From: an uncultured Verrucomicrobiota bacterium
GTDB taxonomy: Bacteria; Verrucomicrobiota; Verrucomicrobiia; Limisphaerales; UBA1412
DNA length: 43,710 nucleotides
Assembly: GCA_944389455.1 (NCBI GenBank)
Contig: CALXMK010000024.1
Span: 1 to 43,710 of the forward strand
Reading direction: 5' to 3'
Below the pieces are notes generated by a model. That model searched no databases, was not told the DNA's origin, and worked only from the letters and a program-made list of their open reading frames with translations. The position numbers were made by a program, and so were the translations under genes. The first letter of the stretch is position 1, and every line of letters starts with the position of its first letter. Below are positions 26,339 through 35,200 of the stretch, piece after piece.

Positions 26339-26722
26339 GTGAGAAAGCATATGCTGAGGAAGATGCTTTTGATGTGCGCAGCTGCTGTTTTGGCATCAGG
26401 CTGTTCATCGATTACTAATTTAACACCAAGCCAGTTGCCCAGGAGTGACTCTGGTCTATATCCCTTTGAAGTGGTATTTGAATCTAAGGCCACAGCTTTA
26501 GCTGATGATAGTATTCAAGCATATTTAATTCTCGATGATCAAATGATCAAAATGCAGCGGACTCCTCTGCTAACCAATCGTTGGGAGGTATTGGCTCCGA
26601 TTCCGGTGGGAACGGAGAGTGTATCCTATCGTTATAAAATTAATTATCAATGGAAAGATTTTGGTAAGAGGCGAGAGAATAGTCGACTTTCAGAGCCGTT
26701 TTATCTCAATGTCACTGAATAA
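26339..26722 (+). CDS. Small lipoprotein of unknown function
   Basis: The reading frame is open further upstream into argC. The best start is GTG at 26339, preceded by GGGGAG about 9 bases upstream; ATG at 26351 is an alternative. The 127-residue product begins with a lipoprotein signal (KMLLMCAAAVLASGC, then SS), so it is lipidated and probably attached to a membrane. The remainder reads as one all-beta domain, with TNRWEVLAPIPVGT and VSYRYKINYQWKDFGKRRENS resembling an Ig/carbohydrate-binding-like sandwich. I cannot name the family. A downstream two-way terminator closes the argC-lipoprotein unit. Confidence 0.75.
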   Translation: MRKHMLRKMLLMCAAAVLASGCSSITNLTPSQLPRSDSGLYPFEVVFESKATALADDSIQAYLILDDQMIKMQRTPLLTNRWEVLAPIPVGTESVSYRYKINYQWKDFGKRRENSRLSEPFYLNVTE

Positions 26723-26735
26723 ATAATATAAAAAT

Positions 26736-26771
26736 AAAAACGCCTCGGCAGAAAACTGCCGGGGTGTTTTT
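26736..26771. terminator. Two-way terminator between the argC-lipoprotein unit and the UPF0126 gene
   Basis: AAAAACGCCTCGGCAG (26736-26751) and CTGCCGGGGTGTTTTT (26756-26771) form a 16-position stem with two non-Watson-Crick positions and a 4-nt loop. It ends in T-runs on both strands. It serves the plus-strand lipoprotein gene and probably the minus-strand operon ending at 27083. Confidence 0.88.
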
Positions 26772-27082
26772 GTATTTATTCAAATTCATGTGCAATCAGT
26801 ATTGATATGAGAGAGTTTTAAGAGAGCTGGAATACGGGGGGAAGGGAAAGAAGTAGGGCAACTGTTAGATTATAATTTAAATAGTAAAAAGAATTGTTTA
26901 AAGAGAAACTCTTCTGAAAAAGAAAAAGGAGTGGAATATTTATTTGGTGCTGCCTTTTAGCTTAAGCACAATGGGGAAAACTTTTAGCTTATGAAAAACG
27001 TATTCTTTCCGAATTAGAGAGTTAGCAAATTCAAAGATGTTAAAAGAGATCTATTGATTAGAAAATAAAAATGCGGTTTAAG
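26772..27082. other. AT-rich convergent gap
   Basis: This gap lies between the terminator and the 3' end of the UPF0126 gene. I see no coding potential, RNA gene or notable repeat. Confidence 0.4.
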
Positions 27083-27811
27083 TCATGAAGGGTTTTGTGG
27101 AGGAATTTCATCGCTTGAGTGGTATTCAGGAAGGGTCAATTTCCATTTTAGAGAGCCGAGTCTCAGAACCAAAATCAGAGCGATGCTTAGAGTCCACTTT
27201 AAGGGAAGATCGTAGTAATCTGAAATGACAAAAGCTGTTGAACCACAAATAGATGCAGTTGCATAAAAATAGACGCCGGCGCGGAGAACTCGAGGAACAG
27301 AACCGATCATAATATCTCGGAGCATTCCGCCGGCGACGCCAGTAATAACACCCATCATGACAGCGCTGATAACGCCTGTATTGCAGTCTAGGGCCTTGGC
27401 CGTTCCAATAACGCTAAATAGAGCTAAGGCAAAGGTGTCAGCTATGTCCAGCAAACGGGAAGGCAATCGAATCAGGCGAACGAGGAAAAAGGTAATAGCA
27501 CAGGTCAGCCCGATAGAAATAGTAAATGCTGGGGAGACAATCCACCAGACAGGAACATCCAGAATGATATCACGGATGGTTCCTCCGCCGGCAGCGGTAA
27601 CAAAACCGAGGACGAAGATTCCAAAGAAATCAATTCTTCTATAGCGTGCGACCAGTACTCCGGTAATGGCGGCTGTGATAGCGCCAAAATGTTCAAGAGG
27701 GGGAGAGTGGCGGAGGGTATTCTCTATATAGAGGAGAAGTTCTTTTAAAATACCACTTACAGTAATCAGCAGTGCATATATCCAATCCAACCACTCTTTG
27801 ATTATTTCCAT
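27083..27811 (-). CDS. UPF0126 / TRIC-type membrane protein (YicG-like)
   Basis: The 242-residue protein has about seven hydrophobic segments and two copies of the UPF0126 repeat. Repeat 1 has FGAITAAITGVLVARYRRIDFFGIF and GGGTIRDIILDVPVWW. Repeat 2 has IGTAKALDCN and GVAGGMLRDIMIGSVPRVLR. The paired GG(G/M)xxRD-(I) motifs are diagnostic. Family members include prokaryotic TRIC cation channels, and E. coli YicG has been linked to glycine transport. The substrate here is unproven. It is the last gene of a four-gene minus-strand unit, 26 bases after the POT transporter gene. Confidence 0.9.
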   Translation of the reverse strand: MEIIKEWLDWIYALLITVSGILKELLLYIENTLRHSPPLEHFGAITAAITGVLVARYRRIDFFGIFVLGFVTAAGGGTIRDIILDVPVWWIVSPAFTISIGLTCAITFFLVRLIRLPSRLLDIADTFALALFSVIGTAKALDCNTGVISAVMMGVITGVAGGMLRDIMIGSVPRVLRAGVYFYATASICGSTAFVISDYYDLPLKWTLSIALILVLRLGSLKWKLTLPEYHSSDEIPPQNPS

Positions 27812-27837
27812 ACCTTCTAAAGGAAAGGAATTTGTTT

Positions 27838-29181
27838 TTAACCTTGCAAACTCTCTTCGACAGGAGTTTCTTTATATCTCATCGCAATAAGCGTAAAGAG
27901 AACCGCGGCGCAAAACATAGCTCCTGCAAAAAATACATAGTATTCTACAGGTCCAAGTTTGCTGGAACCATCAGGGTTTTGAATCAGCATGTTGACCAGT
28001 GAGGTGAAGAGATTGCCGGCTGTTACCGTCAGGTAATAAGTAGCCATAATCAGTGATTTAAGCCGTTTGGGGGCTTGTGTATAAGCAAATTCCAGACTGG
28101 TGATAGAAACCATAACTTCTGCGGTAGTGAGGAAGGCATAAGAGAGTACCTGCCACCAGATCGTAGGAGTATTGCCCTTGACGATAAAGGATTCAATCAT
28201 GGCAGCTATCAGGAAGGAGATAACCGTAATAAACATACCAATACCAATTTTTCGCAGCTGAGTTAGTTTAAAGAATTTATTTAAAAACGGATAGAGCCCG
28301 TAGTTGAAAATAGGAATAAAAATCAGCACCATCAGAGGATTAAAGATATGTGTCTGAGCAGGCAGCAGTGTATAGCCGCAGAAGTTTAGATCCATACGGG
28401 AGGCCTGAAATATCCAAGCAGAGGAGGATTGATCAAAAAGCGACCAAAAGAGCGGTAGTGGGAGAAATATCCAGAGGATATTCTTAATAGTTTTAAGATT
28501 TTTGATCGAAAATGTTTCCTTAAAGGATTTGCTTCCGCTGGGTGGAATATGGGCAAATTTGTATCGTCCCATCCAAAAAATGAGGGTGGCTGTGAACATA
28601 AAGACGCCCGGTACACCAAAGGCAACTTTAGGGCCGTATTTTTCCAACAGAATAGGAGTCAGAGCCATGGAGAGGAGACTTCCCGCATTGACGGAGAAAT
28701 AAAACCACCCAAAGACTTTAGAGAGAAGGTGTGCGTTGCGACTGCCAAACTGATCCCCTACATTGGCTGAGACACAAGGTTTAATGCCGCCAGAGCCAAT
28801 GGCAATGAGTGTCAAACCAATAAGAAGTCCGATTCGACTTTGATCAAGAGCCAGAGCTGCGCAGCCCAGAGTGTAGATAATAGAAAGATTGAGAATTGTT
28901 TTATATTTACCCCAGAAAATATCAGATAAAATGGCTCCCAGGAAAGGGGTAAAATAGATGGCGGCCATAAAGTTGTGATACCAGACCTTGGCTTCTTCCT
29001 CTCCCATGGGTGAGACTTGACCAAAACGGTTTAGGAGATATTGGGTCATGAATACAACTAGAATTCCTCTCATGCCGTAGAAACAGAATCGTTCTGCGGC
29101 TTCATTACCGATAATATAGGGAACTCCTGGTGGAAATTTATCCGTATCAACGGGAGTTGTTCTGTATTTATTTTTGCTCAT
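27838..29181 (-). CDS. POT/PTR-family proton-coupled peptide transporter
   Basis: The 447-residue major-facilitator protein carries the POT N-terminal motif NEAAERFCFYGMRGIL (family ExxERFxYYG, with the proton-coupling Glu and Arg), then FTPFLGAILSDIFWGKYKTI and GIKPCVSANVGDQFG (the GGIKP-type POT signature). About 12 hydrophobic segments follow to the end. It imports di- and tripeptides with protons across the inner membrane. It lies 28 bases after the UvrD-type gene and 26 before the UPF0126 gene. Length is slightly below the 480-500 of many bacterial POTs, with no missing motif that I can see. The start gives MSKNKYRTTPVDTDKFPPG, typical of the family. Confidence 0.93.
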   Translation of the reverse strand: MSKNKYRTTPVDTDKFPPGVPYIIGNEAAERFCFYGMRGILVVFMTQYLLNRFGQVSPMGEEEAKVWYHNFMAAIYFTPFLGAILSDIFWGKYKTILNLSIIYTLGCAALALDQSRIGLLIGLTLIAIGSGGIKPCVSANVGDQFGSRNAHLLSKVFGWFYFSVNAGSLLSMALTPILLEKYGPKVAFGVPGVFMFTATLIFWMGRYKFAHIPPSGSKSFKETFSIKNLKTIKNILWIFLPLPLFWSLFDQSSSAWIFQASRMDLNFCGYTLLPAQTHIFNPLMVLIFIPIFNYGLYPFLNKFFKLTQLRKIGIGMFITVISFLIAAMIESFIVKGNTPTIWWQVLSYAFLTTAEVMVSITSLEFAYTQAPKRLKSLIMATYYLTVTAGNLFTSLVNMLIQNPDGSSKLGPVEYYVFFAGAMFCAAVLFTLIAMRYKETPVEESLQG

Positions 29182-29209
29182 AGTCTTTGTTCTTTATTAA
29201 AGTATAATT

Positions 29210-31324
29210 TCAGAAAGGAAATTGTCCACTATCATCGTCTATATTTTGTTTTCGAGTGTTTCTGCTTGATTTTTTAGGGGGTGTGAGAAAATGAACATCC
29301 TCCGGGGAATCATATTGGGCAGAAGGGATTTGGCTGTATTCATTTTCCGAATCGATCAGGCTTTTATATTGATTGCGGTGGTAATAACCGTAGGAAGGAT
29401 ATGTAAGATCTTGGATGGAGAAAAGCTCTTTGGGCAATTCAGAGATAAAGCGGGAAGGAAGCATTGGCCCATTGCGATCAAAAACTCCTCGATTTCGTGG
29501 AGAGAGGAGGTAGAGATTATTTTGAGCTCGAGTGATGCCTACATAAAAGAGACGGCGTTCTTCGGCAAGATTGGTATCTCCTTTGGTATTTGGAAAGAAA
29601 TTTTCGCAGAGCATGATGAGAAATACAGTATGATATTCTAATCCTTTAGCCTGATGGATAGTGGAAAGATTTAATGTGTCTTCAGTGGAGTTATTTTGGG
29701 TATCGGTATTAGATTGAAGAGCCATTTCACTGAGGAAATCGGGGAGAGTTTCAAAATTTCTGCAGTAGATAGAAAGCTGCTGAATATCTTCCAAGCGGGC
29801 TTGAGCGTTTTCGTATTCGCTGAGGATAGATTCTTTCAGGCCGTTGTCCAGAAGGTGTTGGATAATATTGGGAATGGAAAGCTGCTTAAAACAGGGATCT
29901 ATTTCCTTGAGCATAGCGGTAAGTTTTTCCCAGAAGGGACGAGATTTTTTGGGGACGGCAGAGGTGCATCGCTCAAGTCCGCAGGTAAGATTTTCTGGCC
30001 ATTCCTTGCCTATAAAGAGTCTCCAGAGTTTATCCGCGGCGGCGGGGCCGATAGCGGGCAGTTTAAGAACGATTCGTTTAAAGGCGGCTTCATCGGCTGG
30101 AGAACAGGCAATCCTTAGAATTGAGGTAATATCTTTAATATGCGCTTGTTCAAAAAATCGGATGCCGCTGGTAATGGTAAAAGGGATTTGGTGTTTACGA
30201 AGAGTGATTTGAAGTTCCAGAGCATGATGATGAGCTCGGTAGAGTACTGCCATCTGATGGTAGGGAATCCCTTGATTGTGTAACTCGATTGCTTTTTGAG
30301 CGATAAATTCTGCTTCTTGATAGGTATCGCTTGTTAGAATTAGGGTTGGTTTTTCTTTATCGGAGCGGATAGCACGAAGGTTTTTATGAAATTGTTCTGT
30401 GTTATTTTGGATGCTAGTGTTGGCAAGGTCAAGGATGGTATTAGTGCTTCGATAATTGGTTTCTATCAAGAACTTATGACATTCTGGATGTCGTATAGGG
30501 AATTCAAGTATGTTTTTGAAGGAGGCTCCGCGCCAGGAGTAAATGCTCTGAGCGTCATCGCCCACAACCATAAGGTCATTGCCGTCGGAGGCTAAAAGTT
30601 CAATAAATTTATTTTGCAGAAAGTTAGTATCCTGATATTCATCCACTAGAATATGTCGGAATCGATTTTGATATTGCGAGAGTATTTCAGGGTGCTTTTC
30701 AAAGATTTGGAGAGGGAGGGTAAGCAGATCGTCAAAATCGAGTTTATTCTGTTCTTTTTTACGGAGAATATATTGTTCTAAAATTCCTAAGATAGTTTCA
30801 ATCTTATTTTCAAAAATAGGATATCGGTAGCGAATGGTTTCTTCAGTTGGCTCGGCATGGTTGATAGAGGTGGAAAGGATTTCCATCAGTACATTAGCGG
30901 AGGGGAATTCTTTGGTTTTGGGTTTTATTTTGGCGTCTCTCATGCAAGCTTCTATCAGGTCTTTGGAGTCAGAGCGATCCAAAATGATAAAATCGCGTTT
31001 ATAACTAAGCACTTCGGCATGAGTTCTCAGAATTCGCCCTCCAATGGAATGAAAAGTTCCACCCCAAAGCTGAAGAATGGATTCTTCGGAGAGTCGTTGG
31101 ATACGTTTCATCATTTCTTGTGCAGCCTTGTTGGTAAAGGTCAGCAGTAGAATGGAACTGGCAGGAGCACCATGCTCTAATAGCCAAGCTACACGGTAAA
31201 TGAGGGTCCGAGTTTTTCCTGAGCCTGCTCCAGCAATGACGAGTGATTTACCATCCGGAGCAGTGACAGCATCGTATTGCTGCGGATTAAGAGTGCTGCG
31301 AAAATCGATAGAGCCTAAACTCAT
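29210..31324 (-). CDS. UvrD/PcrA/Rep-type superfamily 1 DNA helicase
   Basis: The 704-residue ATP-dependent 3'-5' helicase shows LNPQQYDAV (Q motif), Walker A AGAGSGKTRTL (about 31-41), LTFTNKAAQEMMKR (Ia), Walker B VDEYQDTN (about 228), GDDAQSIYSWRGA (III), ETNYRST (IV), STIHQAKGLEYHTVFL (V) and LAEERRLFYVGITRAQNNLYL (VI). The set is complete, so the enzyme should be active in repair or replication restart. It is slightly shorter than E. coli UvrD, with the C-terminal tail shortened; UvrD, PcrA or Rep cannot be told apart here. It begins 3 bases after the IMPase gene ends and is 28 bases before the POT gene. Confidence 0.95.
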   Translation of the reverse strand: MSLGSIDFRSTLNPQQYDAVTAPDGKSLVIAGAGSGKTRTLIYRVAWLLEHGAPASSILLLTFTNKAAQEMMKRIQRLSEESILQLWGGTFHSIGGRILRTHAEVLSYKRDFIILDRSDSKDLIEACMRDAKIKPKTKEFPSANVLMEILSTSINHAEPTEETIRYRYPIFENKIETILGILEQYILRKKEQNKLDFDDLLTLPLQIFEKHPEILSQYQNRFRHILVDEYQDTNFLQNKFIELLASDGNDLMVVGDDAQSIYSWRGASFKNILEFPIRHPECHKFLIETNYRSTNTILDLANTSIQNNTEQFHKNLRAIRSDKEKPTLILTSDTYQEAEFIAQKAIELHNQGIPYHQMAVLYRAHHHALELQITLRKHQIPFTITSGIRFFEQAHIKDITSILRIACSPADEAAFKRIVLKLPAIGPAAADKLWRLFIGKEWPENLTCGLERCTSAVPKKSRPFWEKLTAMLKEIDPCFKQLSIPNIIQHLLDNGLKESILSEYENAQARLEDIQQLSIYCRNFETLPDFLSEMALQSNTDTQNNSTEDTLNLSTIHQAKGLEYHTVFLIMLCENFFPNTKGDTNLAEERRLFYVGITRAQNNLYLLSPRNRGVFDRNGPMLPSRFISELPKELFSIQDLTYPSYGYYHRNQYKSLIDSENEYSQIPSAQYDSPEDVHFLTPPKKSSRNTRKQNIDDDSGQFPF

Positions 31325-31327
31325 GAA

Positions 31328-32119
31328 TCAGGAAAGATATTGGATGATTTGAGAGTCTATTTTGCCATTAGTTGCTATCAGACGGTAGGATTCTCTTTCC
31401 CCTCCAATGATAGGTTTTGCGTCAAAGGTTCCTCCGGCTCTTTGCAAAATGTATCCTCCTGCGGCAATATCCCACAGACGCAGACCTGTTTCTATATAGG
31501 CATCTAATCTGCCGCAGGCAATGTAGGCCAAGTCTAAAGCTGCGGATCCCATGATACGGATTTTGCAGACATGAGAAGTAAGATTAGTAAAGGCTTGGAT
31601 GGCTTCATTTAAATTGTTTTGGAGTTTGGCGAAGCCGATCGAGACCACGGATTCCTTTAGGAGGGAGCGGTGACTGACAGAGATAGGTCTGCCGTTGAGG
31701 GTAGGATTGGTGAAAGAGGTGGCCTCCCAGGTTTCATTCAGGAAAGGGTCATGGATAAGTCCTAAAACAGTTTGCCAGTAATCTGATTGACGTTCTTGAA
31801 GAGCAATTGAGATACAGGCATGGGGAATATCAAAAGTGTAATTAACTGTTCCATCGATTGGATCAATGACCCAGCGGTATGGAGACTGAAGGTTTCCGCT
31901 GTCGGCTTCTTCTCCGAGAATTGAAATTTCAGGAAAAGCGTTTTGCAAGCGCAGTGCGAGAAATTGCTGGGTTTGCACATCGAGCTTAAGTTTGATGTCG
32001 TGTGCTTGAATTTGATTGATAGCTTTAGGTTGCTGCCAGTTTTCATACAATATACGTCCAGCTTCTAAGACTGATTCCCTGGCGCAACTTAGACATTGGG
32101 CGGTTTTTACATTATCCAT
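31328..32119 (-). CDS. Inositol monophosphatase family protein
   Basis: The 263-residue Mg/Li-type phosphatase has the family motifs LGEEADSG (about residue 67), WVIDPIDGTVNYTFDIPHACIS (about 82-103, metal-binding Asp residues and phosphate site) and LRLWDIAAGGYILQRAGG near residue 220. Family members dephosphorylate inositol-1-phosphate and related compounds; some act as CysQ-like 3'-nucleotidases or SuhB. The substrate cannot be set from sequence. It is the first gene of the four-gene unit (IMPase, helicase, POT, UPF0126). The start, ATG at 32119, gives MDNVKTAQCLSCARE. Confidence 0.92.
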   Translation of the reverse strand: MDNVKTAQCLSCARESVLEAGRILYENWQQPKAINQIQAHDIKLKLDVQTQQFLALRLQNAFPEISILGEEADSGNLQSPYRWVIDPIDGTVNYTFDIPHACISIALQERQSDYWQTVLGLIHDPFLNETWEATSFTNPTLNGRPISVSHRSLLKESVVSIGFAKLQNNLNEAIQAFTNLTSHVCKIRIMGSAALDLAYIACGRLDAYIETGLRLWDIAAGGYILQRAGGTFDAKPIIGGERESYRLIATNGKIDSQIIQYLS

Positions 32120-32338
32120 CCGGGTTGATTATTTCCTGTTTTGTGTTTTCAGAAAAGTAAAAAGTAAGTTTAAGAGGAGATGTTTTTTCTTTTTGGAGAG
32201 CTGATTTGAGATTGACATCGCCAGAAGAGTCGCAGAGACTTGGATCGGGATAAGATAAATGGATGCTTATTCATTTTCTGATTAAAGAAAAAGCTGCCAT
32301 GATTTCCCATAAAGGATTAAAAGAAAAGAGAGTTTAAA

Positions 32339-33553
32339 ATGGAATTTCCAAGACCTACTGAGCAGCAGGCCCGTTGGTTATGGCATAGTCTGACTGCTTT
32401 GGCCATCAGCATTATTGTAGGAATAGCTGTATTTTTGTTGTGGGGGTGTGCCCAGTTAGCCAGCCAGCTTTCAGCGGTATTGATTCCGTTGGCAGCAGGA
32501 GCGATTCTCGCATGTTTGCTGGATCCTCTGGTGGTTTTCTTTTCCAAATGGGGGGTTAAACGGCAAGTAGGAGTTCTATTCGTCTTTATGGTAATAGGAG
32601 GAATATTGGCTCTCTTTTTTGCTTGGGTCATTCCTTTGCTGCTAGTAGAAATCAGCGATTTTATAAATAATTTACCGGGACTTTTGGATAAGCTTATTAC
32701 CTATGTAGAGCGCCAAGTGGAGTATCTCAATCAGCATTTGGAGGAGAATGCTTGGGGGGCCAGAGTGCAAATTGCTTGGAATCAAGGTGTAGGAGATTCT
32801 ATTCAAGGATGGATCAATGATTTTTGCTTGTTAGCAGGGAGCTGGATAGCATCGCATTTAAGTAGGGTTCTCTCTATAGGCAGTTTCCTCATAGGTATTT
32901 TATTGGTTCCTATTTATACCTATTATTTCCTGGTAGAAAAGGAAGCCATAGCTTTGCGCTGGAAGAATTATGTACCCCTGTGGGAGTCCAAAGCCAAAGA
33001 AGAAGCAGTTTGGTTTTTGAATACGGTGTCTGAGTCTATTGTCGTATTTTTTCGAGGACAGATACTGGTAGCTCTTTGTGAGGGAACACTTTTGACGATT
33101 GGATTCCTTTGTATTGGGATGAAGTATGCCGTCTTAATTGGTGTTGTAGCGGGAATTTTCAGCATTATCCCCTATTTAGGAATGGCCTTGAGTATTATTC
33201 CTGCCGTCCTGCTGGCCGTAGCGCAGTTTAATGATTTAATGCATCCACTGATGGTGGTACTGGTTTATGTGGCGGTGCATCTTTTTGATGGTTATATTGT
33301 ATTTCCTAGGGTGATAGGAGATCGAGTAGGAATGCATCCTGCGATTATTATCGTGGCTGTGTTAATTGGTGCTACGATGATGGGTGGGGTACTAGGAGCT
33401 ATTTTGGCCATTCCAGTTACAGCGGTTTTACGAGCATTGATGTTTCGTTATGTGTGGATGGGGGATGGCAGACATTCTTTTGGAAGTAAAAGACCGGGAG
33501 ATATACTGGTTAGCAAAAATGAAAAAGAGAGAGATAAGGAACAGACAAAATAA
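32339..33553 (+). CDS. AI-2E family (PerM-like) transporter
   Basis: The 404-residue protein has the AI-2E exporter family profile: two N-terminal membrane helices, a central amphipathic region (about 115-165) and C-terminal helices with YFLVEKEAIALRWKNYVP, IPYLGMALSIIPAVLLA and YIVFPRVIGDRVGMHPAIIIVAVLIGA, the diagnostic family motif. Relatives have been linked to AI-2 export or Na+/H+ exchange, but most have no proven substrate. It begins the operon with crcB (2 bases apart) and thiE. The extended basic and acidic C-terminal tail (about 385-404) is hydrophilic and cytoplasmic. Confidence 0.9.
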   Translation: MEFPRPTEQQARWLWHSLTALAISIIVGIAVFLLWGCAQLASQLSAVLIPLAAGAILACLLDPLVVFFSKWGVKRQVGVLFVFMVIGGILALFFAWVIPLLLVEISDFINNLPGLLDKLITYVERQVEYLNQHLEENAWGARVQIAWNQGVGDSIQGWINDFCLLAGSWIASHLSRVLSIGSFLIGILLVPIYTYYFLVEKEAIALRWKNYVPLWESKAKEEAVWFLNTVSESIVVFFRGQILVALCEGTLLTIGFLCIGMKYAVLIGVVAGIFSIIPYLGMALSIIPAVLLAVAQFNDLMHPLMVVLVYVAVHLFDGYIVFPRVIGDRVGMHPAIIIVAVLIGATMMGGVLGAILAIPVTAVLRALMFRYVWMGDGRHSFGSKRPGDILVSKNEKERDKEQTK

Positions 33554-33555
33554 TT

Positions 33556-33933
33556 ATGGCCTATCTATGTGTTGCTATAGGAGGTGCAGTAGGAAGTCTG
33601 CTGCGTTTTTGTATCAGTGAATTATTTGCGAGATACGGAGGGAGTGTTCCTTGGGCAATTTTTCTGATTAATGGACTTGGGTGTTTTATTATCGGTTTTG
33701 TGGCGGCATTTGCGTTTTTTCACGGAGGGGTTAGTGAGGAAATGAAGATTCTTTTGATGGGCGGATTTTGCGGAGGATTTTCTACACTCTCCGCAGTAAG
33801 TTTGGATGCTCTGAGGTTTGTACAAACTGGCAGATGGGGTGCGGCCATACTGGATTTACTGGGGACGGCAGTGATGGGATTAGTGGCTGTCTGGATAGGA
33901 TATCGGCTGGGAATATGTTTTAAGGCAGGATAG
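33556..33933 (+). CDS. crcB: CrcB/Fluc-family membrane protein (divergent fluoride channel)
   Basis: The 125-residue four-helix protein matches CrcB in length, in IGGAVGSLLRF at the N-terminus, in the conserved Asn of FLINGLGCFIIG (Asn39) and in GGFCGGFSTLSAVS in TM3. Fluc channels export fluoride as inverted dimers. However, the usual TTFSTFS segment, whose two Phe side chains coordinate fluoride, here reads STLSAVS (Leu78, Val81), and the Gly-Thr before the conserved Asn is Ala34-Ile35. It may be weakened, work with a second subunit, or do something else. It lies 2 bases after the AI-2E gene and 21 before thiE, with no fluoride riboswitch seen. Confidence 0.85.
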   Translation: MAYLCVAIGGAVGSLLRFCISELFARYGGSVPWAIFLINGLGCFIIGFVAAFAFFHGGVSEEMKILLMGGFCGGFSTLSAVSLDALRFVQTGRWGAAILDLLGTAVMGLVAVWIGYRLGICFKAG

Positions 33934-33954
33934 GATTCCAGGGAGTCTTAAGGT

Positions 33955-34614
33955 ATGAAGAAAATTGAGGATTGCAATCTTTATGCTTTTGTGGACGGAG
34001 CTTATTTACGGAATAGAACTCCGGAGGAGCTCGCCAGGTCTTTGGTTCAAGGAGGAGCGGATATTATCCAGCTGCGCTTGAAAGATTGGTCGGAGCAGAA
34101 AGCAGAGGAAGTTGCCTGGAAAGTGCTGGAGGTAACCCGTCCGGCTGGGATTCCATTGGTAATCAATGATTTCCCAGGAGTGGCGGCAAGGACCAGAGTT
34201 GAATATGTTCATTTAGGCCAGGAAGATTTTTTTGAGACAGGGCATCGGTTTGTTCATGAAATTAGAGATGAGATCGGGAAAGAGGTCTCCTTTGGAGTAG
34301 GCTTGAGCAGTCATGCACCGGAGCAGGCGCTGAGAGCAGTAGAAGCTGGGGCTGCTTATTTAGGGGTTGGTCCTGTTTTTGCGACCCGCACAAAACCTCA
34401 AGCTGTGCCCGTTACCTTGGAATATGTTCGTTGGGCGGCAAAACATATTCAGATACCGTGGTTTGCCATAGGAAGTGTAAATTTGGATAATTTATCTCAA
34501 ATTTTTGAAGCAGGAGCCCGACGTATCTGTGTTGTTTCGGATATTCTTTTAGCTCAGGATGTTGAGAAACGTTGTCTTCTTTATCGCCATGTGTTGGACA
34601 AGCATTTCTCATAA
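33955..34614 (+). CDS. thiE: Thiamine-phosphate synthase family protein
   Basis: The 219-residue TIM-barrel enzyme joins HMP pyrophosphate and the thiazole phosphate in thiamine biosynthesis. ThiE motifs are IIQLRLKD (about 38-45), PLVINDFPGVAARTRVEYVHLGQED (pyrophosphate/Mg region), GVGLSSHAPEQAL, AGAAYLGVGPVFATRTKP and PWFAIGSVNLDN. The usual ADGVHLGQ appears as VEYVHLGQ, and IGGI as IGSV, so it is a somewhat diverged member. TenI-like relatives share this fold, so ThiE is likely but not certain. It is third in the AI-2E, crcB, thiE cluster. No thi-box riboswitch was noticed upstream. Confidence 0.85.
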   Translation: MKKIEDCNLYAFVDGAYLRNRTPEELARSLVQGGADIIQLRLKDWSEQKAEEVAWKVLEVTRPAGIPLVINDFPGVAARTRVEYVHLGQEDFFETGHRFVHEIRDEIGKEVSFGVGLSSHAPEQALRAVEAGAAYLGVGPVFATRTKPQAVPVTLEYVRWAAKHIQIPWFAIGSVNLDNLSQIFEAGARRICVVSDILLAQDVEKRCLLYRHVLDKHFS

Positions 34615-34665
34615 AAGTAGAATTTACTTGAAGAACACTCTTTTTTAAGTCAATCTAACCAAGTT

Positions 34666-34902
34666 ATGGCGGATAGAGCTTACAGTTATCCACAGAATGT
34701 TCCTGGACGCTATTTTGTTGATGAACAATGTATAGACTGCGATTTATGCAGTGAAACAGCGGAATGTAATTTTGCCCGCTCAGATGAGGGACATGCTTAT
34801 GTGAAAAAGCAGCCGGAAACACCGGAAGAATTGCATCAGTGTGAGACGGCTCGTAACTCCTGTCCGGTCGAAGCTATTGGTTGTGACGAAGGGGAAAAAT
34901 GA
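34666..34902 (+). CDS. Single-cluster 4Fe-4S ferredoxin
   Basis: The 78-residue acidic electron carrier has Cys22, Cys25 and Cys28 (CIDCDLC) plus Cys66 before Pro (SCPVEAI), the ligand set of one [4Fe-4S] cluster as in Thermotoga and Desulfovibrio single-cluster ferredoxins. Three further Cys (34, 59, 73) do not fit a second cluster; 34/59 could form the disulfide known from that group. It starts 51 bases after thiE with no clear Shine-Dalgarno and ends at its own terminator. The partner enzyme is unknown. An exact DnaA-box 9-mer (34686-34694) lies inside the coding sequence. Confidence 0.88.
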   Translation: MADRAYSYPQNVPGRYFVDEQCIDCDLCSETAECNFARSDEGHAYVKKQPETPEELHQCETARNSCPVEAIGCDEGEK

Positions 34903-34912
34903 TTTTCCAATA

Positions 34913-34940
34913 AAAATCCTAGAAAATTTAGGATTTTTTT
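34913..34940 (+). terminator. Terminator of the ferredoxin gene
   Basis: AAAATCCTA (34913-34921) pairs with TAGGATTTT (34929-34937) and runs into a T-run to 34940, 10 bases after the stop. It may also act on the minus strand (A-run on the other side), helping end the gluQ operon. Confidence 0.85.
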
Positions 34941-35200
34941 AAGGATTATATCGATTTATAATTTATTTTGTTTTCTCGATTTATCGGTTTTTCTCCCGAT
35001 AAAATCTCTTTTTGGGCAAAAAGTTAATTTCGTTGCTAGAGGACAGGAGGAATATTGAATTATTTTGCTGTTTTACAATGATGATGTTCCTAGAGAAGGC
35101 GTGTCAGGTTGGGAAAATATAAACTGATAGTCGATGAGGGAAAGCATACGCTTTTGGAATGGAATGGTTTATTGAAAGTAAAGAATGAGAGTAAATAAAT
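34941..35200. other. Convergent gap between ferredoxin and gluQ
   Basis: This is AT-rich sequence with a GGAGG followed by short open stretches in different frames (35045-35195), each broken by stops. No intact gene is present. It may be the remains of a small gene, but I cannot show this. Confidence 0.3.

Noticed and set aside
35041..35200. Possible small gene or pseudogene after a GGAGG
   Set aside because: Protein-like stretches occur in different frames, each with stops; joining them needs two frameshifts and no family is recognised.
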